DNA of 64,000 nt from an uncultured Dehalococcoidia bacterium (GCA_958295685.1 OY282365.1:620001-684000), one strand, 5' to 3'. Positions 50,201-59,586 are shown, counted from the stretch's first letter. Made by a program: numbers and translations. Notes: a model not told the origin generated them from the sequence alone.

Positions 50201-51329
50201 GAAGAGAAACCTCCTCCCCGCGCTCGTTTCATGCGCGCTGCTGTTCTCCGCCGCGGCGCTCGCGTGCGGGGGGTCCGAGGATCCACTCAGCGGCGCGATC
50301 GTCGAGCCGGTCGAGCGGCCCACGGTTCCAGCGTTCCCCACAGAGGCGGTACCCACCCCTACCGAGGTTCCACCGCTCTCGGTCCGCACAGGGCTTGGGG
50401 AGCTTCCTTCGCTCGCCAGTCTGGTCAAGGGCGTGAGTCCGTCAGTCGCATCCATCGCCGTCGAGTCGGTGGCGCGGGGCCTCTTCTTCGACTTTACCGG
50501 CGAAGGGGCAGGCACGGGGATAGTGGTCCGCCCGGACGGGTACATCGTCACGAACAGCCACGTCGTGGATGCGGCCGACAGCATCGTGGTCAGTCTATCG
50601 AACGGGGATTCGTATCCTGCGGAGGTGGTCGGGACCGACACGCTGACCGACTTGGCCGTGATCAAGATCGACGCCGATGGGCTAACCCCCGCGGCCTTCG
50701 GCAACTCGGACGCGCTCCAGGTCGGAGACTGGGTGCTGGCGCTGGGAAACGCTCTTGCGTTGAAGGGCGGGCCGTCGGTTACTCTGGGCATAGTGAGCGC
50801 ACGGGGCCGCACGGTGGAGACGGATGGGCCCGAGGATCTCTACGACATGATCCAGACGGACGCCGCAATCAACGACGGCAACAGCGGCGGGCCGCTGGTG
50901 AGCCTGAACGGAGAGGTCATCGGGGTCAACACCGCGATCATGCGTCAGGCGCAGGGGATCGGGTTCACGGTCAGTTCCAACGTCGCCGTGCCCATCATAG
51001 AGAGCCTGATCGAGCACAGGCGCGTGGTGCGTCCGCTGATAGGTCTGGGAGGCCGCGACGTTACGCCCGCCCTGGCCAGCAGACACAACCTCAGGGTGAG
51101 CCAGGGATACATAGTGACCAGCATGTCCAGAAACGGACCTGCCTATCAGGCCGGCATCCGCCCCGGCGACGTCATCACCGCGCTGGACGGCCAGGCAACC
51201 CCGGACGCGGCGTCGTTCCTGACCATGCTCTGGAGCTACGAGGTGGGGGACGAGGTGGAGGTCGAGTACGTGACGGGCGACGATACCCGGACTGCGACGG
51301 TGGAACTCATCGAGAGGCCGGCGCAGTAG
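50163..51329 (+). CDS. HtrA/DegP-type serine protease with PDZ domain
   Basis: 388 residues. An N-terminal hydrophobic segment ends in ALACGG, so it is exported and possibly lipid-anchored; a P/T-rich linker follows. The trypsin-like triad is His133 (TNSHVVDA), Asp163 (TLTDLAVIK) and Ser241 (DGNSGGPLVS). The C-terminal PDZ domain has GYIVTSMSRNGPAYQAGI and PGDVITALDGQ. It should degrade or refold damaged envelope proteins. GTG start within the end of the YihY gene. One PDZ only, as in S1C proteases of the DegS/HtrA type. Confidence 0.93.
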   Translation: MLGFGLWQRRQAKKRNLLPALVSCALLFSAAALACGGSEDPLSGAIVEPVERPTVPAFPTEAVPTPTEVPPLSVRTGLGELPSLASLVKGVSPSVASIAVESVARGLFFDFTGEGAGTGIVVRPDGYIVTNSHVVDAADSIVVSLSNGDSYPAEVVGTDTLTDLAVIKIDADGLTPAAFGNSDALQVGDWVLALGNALALKGGPSVTLGIVSARGRTVETDGPEDLYDMIQTDAAINDGNSGGPLVSLNGEVIGVNTAIMRQAQGIGFTVSSNVAVPIIESLIEHRRVVRPLIGLGGRDVTPALASRHNLRVSQGYIVTSMSRNGPAYQAGIRPGDVITALDGQATPDAASFLTMLWSYEVGDEVEVEYVTGDDTRTATVELIERPAQ

Positions 51330-51407
51330 CCAGGCTCATACGGGGAGGAAGACCTCCTTCTCACAGGAGTCATGGCCGTCCCGGAGAAGCCCGAAAGTGT
51401 GGCGCGG

Positions 51408-52094
51408 TCACTGCCGGGTTCGGGGCCTCTCGCCGACCAGGATGGCCACGGAGCCGAGGGCCCTCTTCCGCACGTCTATTATCTTCAGGCCTGCCTCCTC
51501 CATCATCGCACCCACTTCTTCCGCGCTGTGGAACTTTTCTACCGACTCGGGCAGATACGTGTATGCGGCCCTGTCACCCGCCAGGGCCGTTCCCAGCAGC
51601 GGCGTGACTCTGCGGAAGTAGACGGGGAAGACCAGGCTGAGCGGAGAGCGTCCCGTCAGACGCACTATCTCCAGGGCTGCAACGCGCCCGCCCGGTCTGA
51701 CGACTCGGGCCATCTCCCTGAGAGCTCGTCCGACGTCGGCGAAGTTGCGTATGCCGAATCCGACCGTGGCCGCTGCGAAGTGGTCGTCGGGGAACGGCAG
51801 GTGGTGGGCGTCGCCTAGGACGAGCGAGACCGACCGCGTCAGGCCGCCGCGCCGGAGCTTGGACCATGCCCTGTCGAGCATGGCGTCCGTGGAGTCGAGT
51901 CCGACCACGTGTGAGACAGAGGGCCTGAGAGCGAGCGAGATGGCGAAGTCGCCCGTGCCGGCGGCCACGTCCAGGGCGGCGCCCTCCAAGCCGTCGGTGG
52001 CGAGCCGGGAAGCCGTGCGGCGCCAGGCGTGGTGGCGGCCGCCGGACATCACCGTGTTCAGCAGGTCGTATCGGGCGGATATTCGTCCGAACAT
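51408..52094 (-). CDS. menG: Demethylmenaquinone methyltransferase (UbiE/MenG family)
   Basis: 228 residues, SAM-dependent. FGRISARYDLLNTVMSGGRH and RTASRLA at the N-terminus, the SAM loop ALDVAAGTGDFAISLAL, VGLDSTDAMLDRA, and NFADVGRALREMARVVRPGG match UbiE/MenG. In an organism using menaquinone, as suggested by the type E succinate dehydrogenase, it would finish menaquinone. The start at ATG encoding MFGRISARYD is shorter than E. coli UbiE. Ends near the convergent HtrA gene. Confidence 0.85.
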   Translation of the reverse strand: MFGRISARYDLLNTVMSGGRHHAWRRTASRLATDGLEGAALDVAAGTGDFAISLALRPSVSHVVGLDSTDAMLDRAWSKLRRGGLTRSVSLVLGDAHHLPFPDDHFAAATVGFGIRNFADVGRALREMARVVRPGGRVAALEIVRLTGRSPLSLVFPVYFRRVTPLLGTALAGDRAAYTYLPESVEKFHSAEEVGAMMEEAGLKIIDVRKRALGSVAILVGERPRTRQ

Positions 52095-52151
52095 CCTGCT
52101 GACGTAGCGCGTTCGCTCGCTGCCGTGAAGGTGTGCCAGAGCCTGCCTCCG

Positions 52152-53717
52152 CTAACGGTTCCGCAGGGCGCGGACCGAGCGCGGGATCTCGGGGAGCAGA
52201 TCGCCGGCCACCATGCCCGTCTCTCCCAGATTCCGGCGGACCATCTCACCCGCGGCGCCGTGGAGATACACTCCCAGCGGGGCGGCGGATTCCATCGGGA
52301 GGCCCTGGGAGAGCAGCCCCACGATGACCCCTGCCAGCACGTCGCCCGTTCCGGCGGTGGCCAGCCCCGGGTTCGCGAACGGGCTGAGGTGGATTCCCCC
52401 GTCCGGCGACGCGACTGCGGTGTGCGCTCCTTTCAGGACGACGACCTTGTTCCACTCGCGGGCGGAGCTTCCGACGGCGTCTATCCTGTCGCACGGCCGT
52501 ATCTGGCGGCCGCCCATGAGCCTGGACATCTCCCCCAAGTGCGGGGTCAGGACAGCCCGGCGTCGGAAGAGCCTCGGCCAGGGCGAATCTCCGCTCCGGA
52601 TGAGTGAGAGGACGTTGAGTCCGTCGGCGTCCACCACGGTGGGGGGCAGGTCTCCCTCGGAGTAGAGGATGGCCTCTACCAGTCGGCGCACTGCGAGAGA
52701 GCGGCCGAGGCCGCACCCGACGAGGAGGGCGTCGTATCCGGCGACGGCCTGAAGCAGCAGAGGAGCGGCATCCGGCGATACGACGCCGGGCTCCGATTCC
52801 GGGAGCGGCAGATAGGTCGGCTCCGGCGCGGCCGCTGCTAGTGGGGAGCGCAAGGCTTCCGGCACCGCCAGCGTCACCAGCCCCGCCCCTGCCCGGTAGG
52901 CGCCCATGGCGGCCAGGTGAGCGGCGCCGACGTAGCTCCGCGAGCCTGCGACTACCAGTGTTCGACCGAAGGCGCCCTTGTGCGCGTCCGGTGGCCTGTG
53001 TGGAAGGAGGCCCCTTGCCCAGGTCTCCGTCATCATCTCCACGTCCACGTCGTCCGCCACTCCTTCGGGCAGGCCGATGTCGGCGACGTCCACCTCACCG
53101 GCGAACGCGGCGGCGGACGGGGTGAGCAGTCCTGTTTTTGGGAAGCCGAGCGCCACGGTCAGGTCTGCCGCGACGCAGGCGGCATCTGCTGCGCCGGAAT
53201 CGGCATCGAGTCCTGTGGGAACATCCACGGCGACCAGCCTCATCTCCGGGCGCCCGGCTCTGGCCGACGTGAGCCTGCGCAGAATGGCCTCGAGGCCGCC
53301 TGCGATTGGGCGCGACCGTCCGGCGCCGAGTACGGCGTCCACCACCACGCCGGCCGAGTCGAGAAGTCGGTCGAGGGCGGCCATGTCCTGGTCATCGTCG
53401 GCGCGCAGGACGGCGACGCCCGCTCCGGCAGCCGCGGCCATCTGCGGGTCGGGCAGCCGGCGTGGGACGCACACGTAGGCAGAGACTCTGTGTCCGCTGT
53501 CGGACAGGCGCTTCGCCGCCACCAGACCGTCGCCGCCGTTATTGCCCCGACCGACCAGGACGACCACCGTTCCGCCGCCGACGGGAATGCCTTCGACTCG
53601 GCGCGCCACCTCCTCACCCGCGCACGCCATCAGATCGGCGGTGGAGACGCCCGCCTCTTCGGAGCGTTCTTCGATCAGGCGCATCTGCCTGGACGTGACC
53701 ACCTTGACGGACGACAT
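52152..53717 (-). CDS. nnr: Bifunctional NAD(P)HX epimerase/dehydratase
   Basis: Repairs hydrated NAD(P)H. 521 residues with two domains: the N-terminal epimerase (VVVLVGRGNNGGDGLVAAKRL, with the catalytic lysine-containing AAKR segment and VVDAVLGAG) and the C-terminal ADP/ATP-dependent dehydratase of the ribokinase-like fold (AFGRTLVVAGSRSYVGAAHL, VLTPHLGEMSRL, GNPGLATAGTGDVLAGVI). Six bases separate it from acpS upstream. Domain order and length are the standard bacterial Nnr form. Confidence 0.92.
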   Translation of the reverse strand: MSSVKVVTSRQMRLIEERSEEAGVSTADLMACAGEEVARRVEGIPVGGGTVVVLVGRGNNGGDGLVAAKRLSDSGHRVSAYVCVPRRLPDPQMAAAAGAGVAVLRADDDQDMAALDRLLDSAGVVVDAVLGAGRSRPIAGGLEAILRRLTSARAGRPEMRLVAVDVPTGLDADSGAADAACVAADLTVALGFPKTGLLTPSAAAFAGEVDVADIGLPEGVADDVDVEMMTETWARGLLPHRPPDAHKGAFGRTLVVAGSRSYVGAAHLAAMGAYRAGAGLVTLAVPEALRSPLAAAAPEPTYLPLPESEPGVVSPDAAPLLLQAVAGYDALLVGCGLGRSLAVRRLVEAILYSEGDLPPTVVDADGLNVLSLIRSGDSPWPRLFRRRAVLTPHLGEMSRLMGGRQIRPCDRIDAVGSSAREWNKVVVLKGAHTAVASPDGGIHLSPFANPGLATAGTGDVLAGVIVGLLSQGLPMESAAPLGVYLHGAAGEMVRRNLGETGMVAGDLLPEIPRSVRALRNR

Positions 53718-53723
53718 CCGGCG

Positions 53724-54098
53724 TCACACGTCCCGTCGTATTTCGCCGACGACCGAGGCCACGGCGAAGTCGCGCGAGTGGGACAGGGAGACCGCCAGGC
53801 TGTGGATGCCCAGGTCCTCCGCTTTCTTCAGGGCTCGTCCGTGCAGTCGCAGCGAGGGAGGGCCGCCGGGTGGGCGGACGACCTCTATCTCTCGCCAGCT
53901 CACGCCCCTGGCGCCTGTTCCCAGAGCCTTCATGACCGCTTCCTTGGCCGCGAAGCGGCTGGCGAGCTGCGGCGGGCGGCCACGGCAGTAGGCCACCTCG
54001 CCCGGCGTGTATATCCTCTTGAGGAACCGCTCGCCGTGGCGCTCGGCCACGTCCTTGACTCTGACAATTTCGATGATGTCGACCCCTGTGACCAGCAT
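53724..54098 (-). CDS. acpS: Holo-[acyl-carrier-protein] synthase
   Basis: Transfers phosphopantetheine from CoA to acyl carrier protein. 124 residues, normal for AcpS. Catalytic magnesium ligands: Asp7 in VTGVDIIEI and Glu53 in SRFAAKEAVMKALG; the C-terminal VSLSHSRDFAVASVV strand is typical. Adjacent to nnr, as in many bacteria, and probably co-transcribed with it. Confidence 0.93.
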   Translation of the reverse strand: MLVTGVDIIEIVRVKDVAERHGERFLKRIYTPGEVAYCRGRPPQLASRFAAKEAVMKALGTGARGVSWREIEVVRPPGGPPSLRLHGRALKKAEDLGIHSLAVSLSHSRDFAVASVVGEIRRDV

Positions 54099-54174
54099 CA
54101 GGAATACTCCAGGCTCGGCGGGTCGGCGGCAGGCGGAGCCTGCGAGAAAGACGGGTCCGGCAGACGGAGAGCCG

Positions 54175-55044
54175 TCAGAGGCCCGCCCTCTCCAGCACCG
54201 CCGGTATGAGCGAATCCCAGCCGATGGGCATTACGTGGACTCCCCTGCACATCGGCTTGATCTCCCGAATCACGCGCCCCGCTATCTCCACGCTGGCCTC
54301 GCGCCGGTCGTCGGCCCGGTCGAGCTCTTCGATAATTCGGCGGGGGACGGAAACTCCTGGCAGATTCTCGTCAAAGTTCCTCGCCATGCGGGCGGACTTG
54401 AGCATGATGAAGCCTGAGAGGATTGGGGTGTCGTACTGCTCGACCGCCCTCATGAACCGCTCCATGGCTGCGGGGTCGTAGACGGCCTGAGTCTGGAAGA
54501 AGGCCGCGCCGGCCTCCAGCTTGTCCTCGAACCTTCGGAGTTCCTTGTCGAGGTCGTCGGCGCCCGGGTTCGCCACCGCGCCCGCGCAGAACGACGGTGC
54601 GCGGTTCAGGTCGCTGCCGCCGAGGTCTTTCCCCGCGCCCAGCGACGCGATGGCCCTGAGCAGTCCGACGGCGTCCAGGTCGAACACAGGCTTGGCGTCC
54701 GGGTGGTCGCCCGCGCCTGGAGGGTCGCCGCTCATGCACAGTACGTTGGCCGCGCCGAGCGCATAGGCCGCGAGCAGGTCTCCCTGAAGCGCTATCCGGT
54801 TCTTGTCGCGGCACGTCATCTGTAGTATGGACTCTATTCCCCTGTCCGCGAGCGCGTGGGCCACGGCGGCAGGCGACATCGCCATTCTGGAGCTGTGGGA
54901 GTCGGTGAGGTTGAAGGCGTCGACCGTGCCTTTCAGGGAGTCGGCCTTCTGGATCAGCGGGCCGAGGTCGACACCCTTGGGCGGATTCAGCTCCGCAGTG
55001 ACCAGGAACTTGCCGGATTGCAGGGCTTCAGAGAACACGCGCAT
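54175..55044 (-). CDS. metF: Methylenetetrahydrofolate reductase
   Basis: Flavin enzyme reducing methylene-THF to methyl-THF. 289 residues from the ATG of MRVFSEALQSG, which has GGAG 5 nt upstream; the open frame runs to an ATG at 55083, but that ATG overlaps a TATAAT. Motifs: VTAELNPPKGVDL, DAFNLTDSHSSRMAMS, LQMTCRDKNRIALQGDLL, VLCMSGDPPG and FFQTQAVYD. The catalytic glutamate sits in the AELNPPKG strand. A related group works with corrinoid pathways; choice of electron donor is open. Confidence 0.87.
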   Translation of the reverse strand: MRVFSEALQSGKFLVTAELNPPKGVDLGPLIQKADSLKGTVDAFNLTDSHSSRMAMSPAAVAHALADRGIESILQMTCRDKNRIALQGDLLAAYALGAANVLCMSGDPPGAGDHPDAKPVFDLDAVGLLRAIASLGAGKDLGGSDLNRAPSFCAGAVANPGADDLDKELRRFEDKLEAGAAFFQTQAVYDPAAMERFMRAVEQYDTPILSGFIMLKSARMARNFDENLPGVSVPRRIIEELDRADDRREASVEIAGRVIREIKPMCRGVHVMPIGWDSLIPAVLERAGL

Positions 55045-55081
55045 CTCCTCTCCGGGCGGCCGTGTTGGGTGTCCGGCCGAC

Positions 55082-55110
55082 ATTATAGTCGGCGGCCTCC
55101 CGCAAAGGAA
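55082..55110 (-). promoter_or_regulatory. Promoter before metF
   Basis: Minus-strand TATAAT (55082-55087) with a weak TTCCTT (55105-55110) 17 bp upstream. The start point near 55075 would lie upstream of the ATG at 55044 and exclude the ATG at 55083, favouring the shorter protein. Confidence 0.5.
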
Positions 55111-55127
55111 GCCGCTGCCGTGTCAAG

Positions 55128-55168
55128 GGGATCCCCCTTCGGACCTCACAGAGTCTGAACAGTTACGA
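55128..55168. repeat. Terminal block of the GC-rich repeat (partial copy)
   Basis: CCCCCTTCGGACCTCACAGA followed by GTCTGAACAGTTAC, the right end of the GC-rich palindromic family, without the hairpin half. Confidence 0.65.
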
Positions 55169-55182
55169 GCCTTGCTATCGTA

Positions 55183-55211
55183 TTGAGGCCTCCCGCCCAA
55201 AGATGTATGGT
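55183..55211 (+). promoter_or_regulatory. Promoter for the VOC-family gene
   Basis: TTGAGG (55183-55188), 17 bp, TATGGT (55206-55211). It fixes the translation start downstream at 55259. Confidence 0.5.
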
Positions 55212-55258
55212 TGTCAGTCCAGCCGACCGGTACAACCAATCAGCCTCCGGGGAGTGTC

Positions 55259-55675
55259 ATGGCAAAGCTCAAGCACATAGCGATCGCGACGCAGGACCCC
55301 GATTCGGTGTCCGAGTTCTACAAGACGGTCTTCGATCTGGATGAGGTGGGGAGGGTGGACAGCGACAATGCCGAGGGATACTACCTGACCGACGGGAACG
55401 TCAACGTCGCTATTCTTCGCTTCAAGAGCGAGGTGGTGGCCGGAGAGTTGGGCGCGGGCTATTCGGGCATCCATCACATCGGCTTCCAGGTGGAGGACGC
55501 CGCGGCGACCGACCTGGCGCTCAGGAAGGCCAACGCGCCCCCGAAGGATGAGATCAACAAGACGCTGAACTCGGCGATGGGAGGGGGGCACGGCGGCCGG
55601 AACGTCGAGACGAAGTACTCGGGGCCGGACGGCGTGATGATCGACATCTCTCAGGGCGGCTGGGTGGGCGCCTAG
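55259..55675 (+). CDS. VOC/glyoxalase-superfamily protein
   Basis: 138 residues from an ATG with GGGGAG 5 nt upstream. MAKLKHIAIATQDPDSVSEFYK, then HHIGFQVEDAAAT and a C-terminal strand GPDGVMIDISQGGW show the paired beta-alpha-beta-beta-beta units of the VOC fold. His5-type and Glu/His metal positions (KHIAIAT, IHHIGFQV) suggest a metal-dependent lyase, epimerase or dioxygenase, with methylmalonyl-CoA-epimerase-like and glyoxalase-like options. Substrate unknown. Confidence 0.82.
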   Translation: MAKLKHIAIATQDPDSVSEFYKTVFDLDEVGRVDSDNAEGYYLTDGNVNVAILRFKSEVVAGELGAGYSGIHHIGFQVEDAAATDLALRKANAPPKDEINKTLNSAMGGGHGGRNVETKYSGPDGVMIDISQGGWVGA

Positions 55676-55761
55676 GGGCGGCCGCCGTCGTCGAACAGCC
55701 GAGGGCCCCGTTCTCGGACGAGCGGGCGGGCTTTCGTCCATCCCGGAACCTTGGTCTCGGT

Positions 55762-58035
55762 CTATTTGTGGAAGAGGTTCAGGGCCGACCCCGCGCGGAA
55801 CCACTCTACTTGAGACTCTCCGAAGGAGTGGCAGAGTTCCAACTCGTCTCTCGTCCCGTCGGAGTGTCTGACGACGCATGAGACCGGCGCTCCGGGGGCC
55901 AGCCCCGCGAGGCCGACGAGGTCGATCCTGTCGTCCTCCCGGATCAGGTCGTAGTGGGCCGGGTCGCCGAAGGTGAGTGGAAGAAGGCCCTGCTTCTTCA
56001 GGTTGGTTTCATGGATGCGGGCGAAGCTCCGCGCTATTATGGCGGCTCCGCCCAGCAGTCTGGGGGACAGCGCGGCGTGCTCGCGGCTGCTGCCCTCGCC
56101 GTAGTTGTGGTCACCGACTACCACCCAGCGTACGCCCTTCGCCTTGTAGCGCCGGGCCACGACCGATATGGCCAAGCCGCTCTCGCCGGTGAGGGTGTCC
56201 CTGCCCTTGCCCGCCTCGCCCGTGAAGGCGTTTGCGGCGCCCATGAACATGTTGTCGCTGAACTTGTCGAGGTGGCCTCGCAGTCTGAGCCACGGTCCTG
56301 CGGGCGAGATGTGGTCGGTGGTGCACTTGCCTGTGACCTTGACCAGCAGCGGCATGTCCAGGAGGTCTTCTCCGTTCCACGCGGGCCACGGCTCCATGAG
56401 TTGAAGCCTCGGGCTGTCGGGGTCTACGACTATCTCGATGCCGCTTCCGTCGTCGGGCGGCTGGAAGAATGAGGAGCGGCCGCGCTCGAAGTTCCGCGGC
56501 GGCACGTCCGGCGCGGGTCCGGGCGGGTCCAGCTTGAAGGGGACGCCGTCGGCGCCGGTCAGGGTGTCGGCTGCCGGGTTGAATGAGAGGCGGCCCGCGA
56601 GGGATAGGGCCGTGACCGTCTCGGGGCTTGCGATGAAGTTCATCGTCTCGGAGCGGCCGTCGTTGCGCCTGGGGAAGTTCCTGTTGTACGAGGTGACGAT
56701 GGTGTTCGGGACTCCGTCCAGCAGTTTTTCGCGCCGCCACTGGCCGATGCAGGGGCCGCAGGCGTTGGCGAGCACGGTGGCGCCGATGGACTTGAGCGCG
56801 TCCATCTGGCCGTCGCGCTCGATGGTCGCCCGCACCTGTTCGGAGCCGGGCGTCACCATCAGGGGCGCGCCGGCCTTGACGCCACGGGCGGACGCCTGCC
56901 GGGCCACGTCGGCTGCGCGGCTCATGTCCTCGTAGGACGAATTGGTGCAGCTTCCTATAAGGCAGGTGTCGATCTCGTCGATGAAGGCGCTTTCGGCGTC
57001 GTCGAGTTCCTCGGCGAGGCGTGAGAGCGGTCGGGCGCGGTCCGGCGTGTGGGGGCCGACGACGTGCGGCTCCAGCTTGGAGAGGTCTATCTCCACCACG
57101 CGGTCGAAGTAGCTGTGCGGGTCTGCCTCTATGTCCTCGTCGGGAGTGAGCACGTGCCGGTGCCGGTTGGCGAGCTCCGCCAGGGGGGCCCGGCGGGTCG
57201 CGCGAAGGTAGCTCTCCATGCGCTCGTCGTAGGGGAACATGGAGGTGGTCGCGCCGAGCTCCGCTCCCATGTTGGTGATCGTCGCCTTCCCCGTGCAGCT
57301 TATGGAGCGCGCGCCGGGTCCGAAGTACTCGATAATCGAGTTGGTGCCGCCTGAGACCGTCAGCTCCCCCGCCAGGAACAGGATCACGTCCTTGGGCGCG
57401 GTCCATCCGCTCATCTCGCCGGTCAGGTGAACGCCGACGCGTTTGGGATACAGCACCTCCCAAGGAAGGCCGGCCATCACCTCGACGGCGTCCGCGCCGC
57501 CCACGCCCACCGCGCACGCGCCGAGGCCGCCGGCGTTTGGGGTGTGGGAGTCGGTGCCGATGATCAGGGCTCCGGGGAACGCGTACTCCTCCAGCACCAC
57601 CTGGTGGATGATGCCGGCGCCCGGGGCCCAGAAGCCCGCGCCGTACTTCGCGGCGGCGGACTTCAGGAAGTCGTAGACCTCGCTGTTCTCCTCCAGCGAC
57701 TGTACGAGGTCCATCCCTCCTTCGGTCCGGGCCTGTATCAGGTGGTCGCAGTGTACCGTCGTGGGCACTGCGGCGCTCCTGCGCCTAGTCTGCATGAACT
57801 GGAGCATCACCGTCTGCCCGAGGACGTCCTGCAGGGCCACGCGGTCCGGCCTCAGCGTCAGGTAGCTGCTGCCCGGCTCGAGGCTCCCGGCGGAGGTGTC
57901 GTCCAGATGGGACAGGAGCACCTTGTCGGCCAGGCCCATGGGCCTTCCGAGGCGCCGCCGGAGCGCCCGGAGGGACGACTCCATCCTCTGGTAGACTCCG
58001 GAAACGAGCTCAGGCGTTGATTCTATGGCGACCAC
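55762..58035 (-). CDS. acn: Aconitate hydratase
   Basis: Isomerises citrate to isocitrate with a [4Fe-4S] cluster. 757 residues, the size of the mitochondrial-type enzyme. Cluster cysteines lie in IGSCTNSSYEDMSRAA and ANACGPCIGQW; HCDHLIQ, GTDSHTPNAGGLGACAVGVGG and the C-terminal swivel domain WVVVGDHNYGEGSSREHAAL are diagnostic. GTG start with AGGAGG 7 nt upstream. It stands apart from the sdh-fum cluster 40 kb away. The ferredoxin gene lies 160 nt upstream on the same strand. Confidence 0.96.
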   Translation of the reverse strand: MVAIESTPELVSGVYQRMESSLRALRRRLGRPMGLADKVLLSHLDDTSAGSLEPGSSYLTLRPDRVALQDVLGQTVMLQFMQTRRRSAAVPTTVHCDHLIQARTEGGMDLVQSLEENSEVYDFLKSAAAKYGAGFWAPGAGIIHQVVLEEYAFPGALIIGTDSHTPNAGGLGACAVGVGGADAVEVMAGLPWEVLYPKRVGVHLTGEMSGWTAPKDVILFLAGELTVSGGTNSIIEYFGPGARSISCTGKATITNMGAELGATTSMFPYDERMESYLRATRRAPLAELANRHRHVLTPDEDIEADPHSYFDRVVEIDLSKLEPHVVGPHTPDRARPLSRLAEELDDAESAFIDEIDTCLIGSCTNSSYEDMSRAADVARQASARGVKAGAPLMVTPGSEQVRATIERDGQMDALKSIGATVLANACGPCIGQWRREKLLDGVPNTIVTSYNRNFPRRNDGRSETMNFIASPETVTALSLAGRLSFNPAADTLTGADGVPFKLDPPGPAPDVPPRNFERGRSSFFQPPDDGSGIEIVVDPDSPRLQLMEPWPAWNGEDLLDMPLLVKVTGKCTTDHISPAGPWLRLRGHLDKFSDNMFMGAANAFTGEAGKGRDTLTGESGLAISVVARRYKAKGVRWVVVGDHNYGEGSSREHAALSPRLLGGAAIIARSFARIHETNLKKQGLLPLTFGDPAHYDLIREDDRIDLVGLAGLAPGAPVSCVVRHSDGTRDELELCHSFGESQVEWFRAGSALNLFHK

Positions 58036-58194
58036 AACCCGGCCTCCTGGTAATTACGTGATTACTCTGTTGGACAGACGGCCGGACAGCAGGACGGCCC
58101 GGACCTCCCGATGCTTCCTCGCCTTCCGGCGGGACGAAGCCCCCCTATGCCCTGACGGACGCCGGGGCAGGGCCTGCCGACCCGTCCCGCTCGG

Positions 58195-58446
58195 TCAGTC
58201 TCTGGACTGACCGAAGTACTCGTAGTTGAGATCGATGAACTTGTCCCATTCGGAGGGCGTGTCTTCCTCCGCGAAGATGGCAACCACGGGGCACACCGGC
58301 TCGCAGGCCGCGCAGTCGATGCACTCCTCGGGGCTGATCAGGAGCATCTTGTGGTCGGGGGCTTCGTAGATACAGTCGACCGGGCACACGTCGACGCAGG
58401 AGCGGTCGAGCACGTCCACGCACGGCTCGGCGATGATGTAGGTCAT
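58195..58446 (-). CDS. fdxA: 7Fe ferredoxin
   Basis: 83 residues. Cysteines at 9, 17, 21, 25, 42, 45, 48 and 52 follow the Azotobacter FdI pattern: Cys9, Cys17 and Cys52 for a [3Fe-4S] cluster and Cys21, Cys42, Cys45 and Cys48 for a [4Fe-4S] cluster, with Cys25 extra. Motifs CVDVCPVDCIY and CIDCAACEPVCP. A low-potential electron carrier in the cytoplasm; partner enzymes are unknown. The promoter TTGAAA-18-TATAAT lies just upstream. Confidence 0.93.
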   Translation of the reverse strand: MTYIIAEPCVDVLDRSCVDVCPVDCIYEAPDHKMLLISPEECIDCAACEPVCPVVAIFAEEDTPSEWDKFIDLNYEYFGQSRD

Positions 58447-58502
58447 GCTTGTGGGGGCCTCCCTTAGTTTCTATCGGTGATTCAGGATTGCGTCTGCGCC
58501 CA

Positions 58503-58532
58503 ATTATAATAGGTGAGTTTCGCGCCTTTCAA
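58503..58532 (-). promoter_or_regulatory. Promoter of the ferredoxin gene
   Basis: Minus strand TTGAAA (58527-58532), 18 bp, TATAAT (58503-58508); leader of about 50 nt. Confidence 0.7.
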
Positions 58533-58544
58533 GAACCTGGGGCG

Positions 58545-58640
58545 TCGCAGGTCAGTGGTCAGTGGCCCAGACCCCCCTGCCAGAGGGGAGAACCCCTCTG
58601 GACTCCCCCTTCGGATCTCACCAACTCTGAACAGTTGCGA
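58545..58640. repeat. GC-rich palindromic repeat, short copy
   Basis: CCCCTGCCAGAGGGGAGAAC and CCCCTCTGGACTCCCCCTTC form the second hairpin of the family, and TCTGAACAGTTGC ends the block. The first (GGGGGC) hairpin is absent. It lies between the ferredoxin and the permease genes. Confidence 0.7.
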
Positions 58641-58694
58641 CGTCGCAGGTGTGCTGGCATATGCCGAGGGTGCCGCGTCTGGTATGAGACGCGC

Positions 58695-59573
58695 TTATAT
58701 TTGTCTCAGCCTGGGGTCGAACCGGTCCCGCATCCAGTCGCCCAGGAAATTGAAGGCGGCCACGGTGAGGAATATGGCGATCCCCGGAACGATGGCGATC
58801 CACCAGGCCTTGAGTATGTAGGTCTGTCCCTCGGCTACCATCGCTCCCCAGGTCGGCCTCGTGCCGCCGGCGCCGATTCCGAGGAAGCTCAGGCCAGCCT
58901 CTGCTATGATCAGCCCGCCGACCCTCATGCTGGTGATCACGAGCACCACGTGAGTCACCTGGGGCCACAGGTGCCGGTAGATTATCCGCCAGTCCGAAGC
59001 GCCGGCCACCCTGGCCAGCGCCACGTAGTCCCGCTCCCTCAGGGACAGCACTTCGCCCCTCACGTTTCGGGCTCCGGCGGACCATGAAGACAGCGCAAGC
59101 AGCCATATGACGGTGACGAGGCCTCCTCCTATGGTCACGGCGACGACCAGGGCGAGCAGCAGGAACGGCAGCGCCAGCCACAGGTCGACGAGGCGCATGA
59201 TGACCTCGTCTATGATGCCGCCGTAGTACCCCGCCACTATCCCGGACACGGTGCCCACGAGCAGGCCGAAGCCCAGGGCGATGCCGGCCACCATGAGGGA
59301 CGTGCGGGAGCCGACTAGGAGCCGGCTGAAGATGTCGCGGCCCAGGTGGTCGGTCCCCAGCACGTGGTCGATGGAGCCTTCTTCGACCCAGAAGGGCGGG
59401 ATGAACCGCGCGCGGAGGTCCTGGTCCCGAGGGTCGTGGGGCGCGAGGCTGTCGCCAAAGAGGGCGGTGACGGCCACCGCGGCGAGGACGACCGCCGGAA
59501 TCACGGGCCAGCGGCGCAGGAACTCCCACGACACTCGTGGAACGTCCAGGAATCTCCGGGCCGCAGTCAGCAA
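58695..59573 (-). CDS. Peptide-type ABC transporter permease, DppC-like
   Basis: 292 residues. A hydrophobic segment AVVLAAVAVTALFGDSLAPH opens the protein, followed by GTDHLGRDIFSRLLVGSRTS, the DppC/OppC signature, and the EAA-loop segment YVALARVAGASDWRIIYRHLWPQ. Several further membrane spans follow. It forms the channel with DppB-like permease and takes solute from the SBP encoded at the head of the cluster. It is preceded by dppB-like with a 13-nt gap. The ATPase genes are not in the window. Confidence 0.9.
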   Translation of the reverse strand: MLTAARRFLDVPRVSWEFLRRWPVIPAVVLAAVAVTALFGDSLAPHDPRDQDLRARFIPPFWVEEGSIDHVLGTDHLGRDIFSRLLVGSRTSLMVAGIALGFGLLVGTVSGIVAGYYGGIIDEVIMRLVDLWLALPFLLLALVVAVTIGGGLVTVIWLLALSSWSAGARNVRGEVLSLRERDYVALARVAGASDWRIIYRHLWPQVTHVVLVITSMRVGGLIIAEAGLSFLGIGAGGTRPTWGAMVAEGQTYILKAWWIAIVPGIAIFLTVAAFNFLGDWMRDRFDPRLRQI

Positions 59574-59586
59574 AGCACGCCCTCTC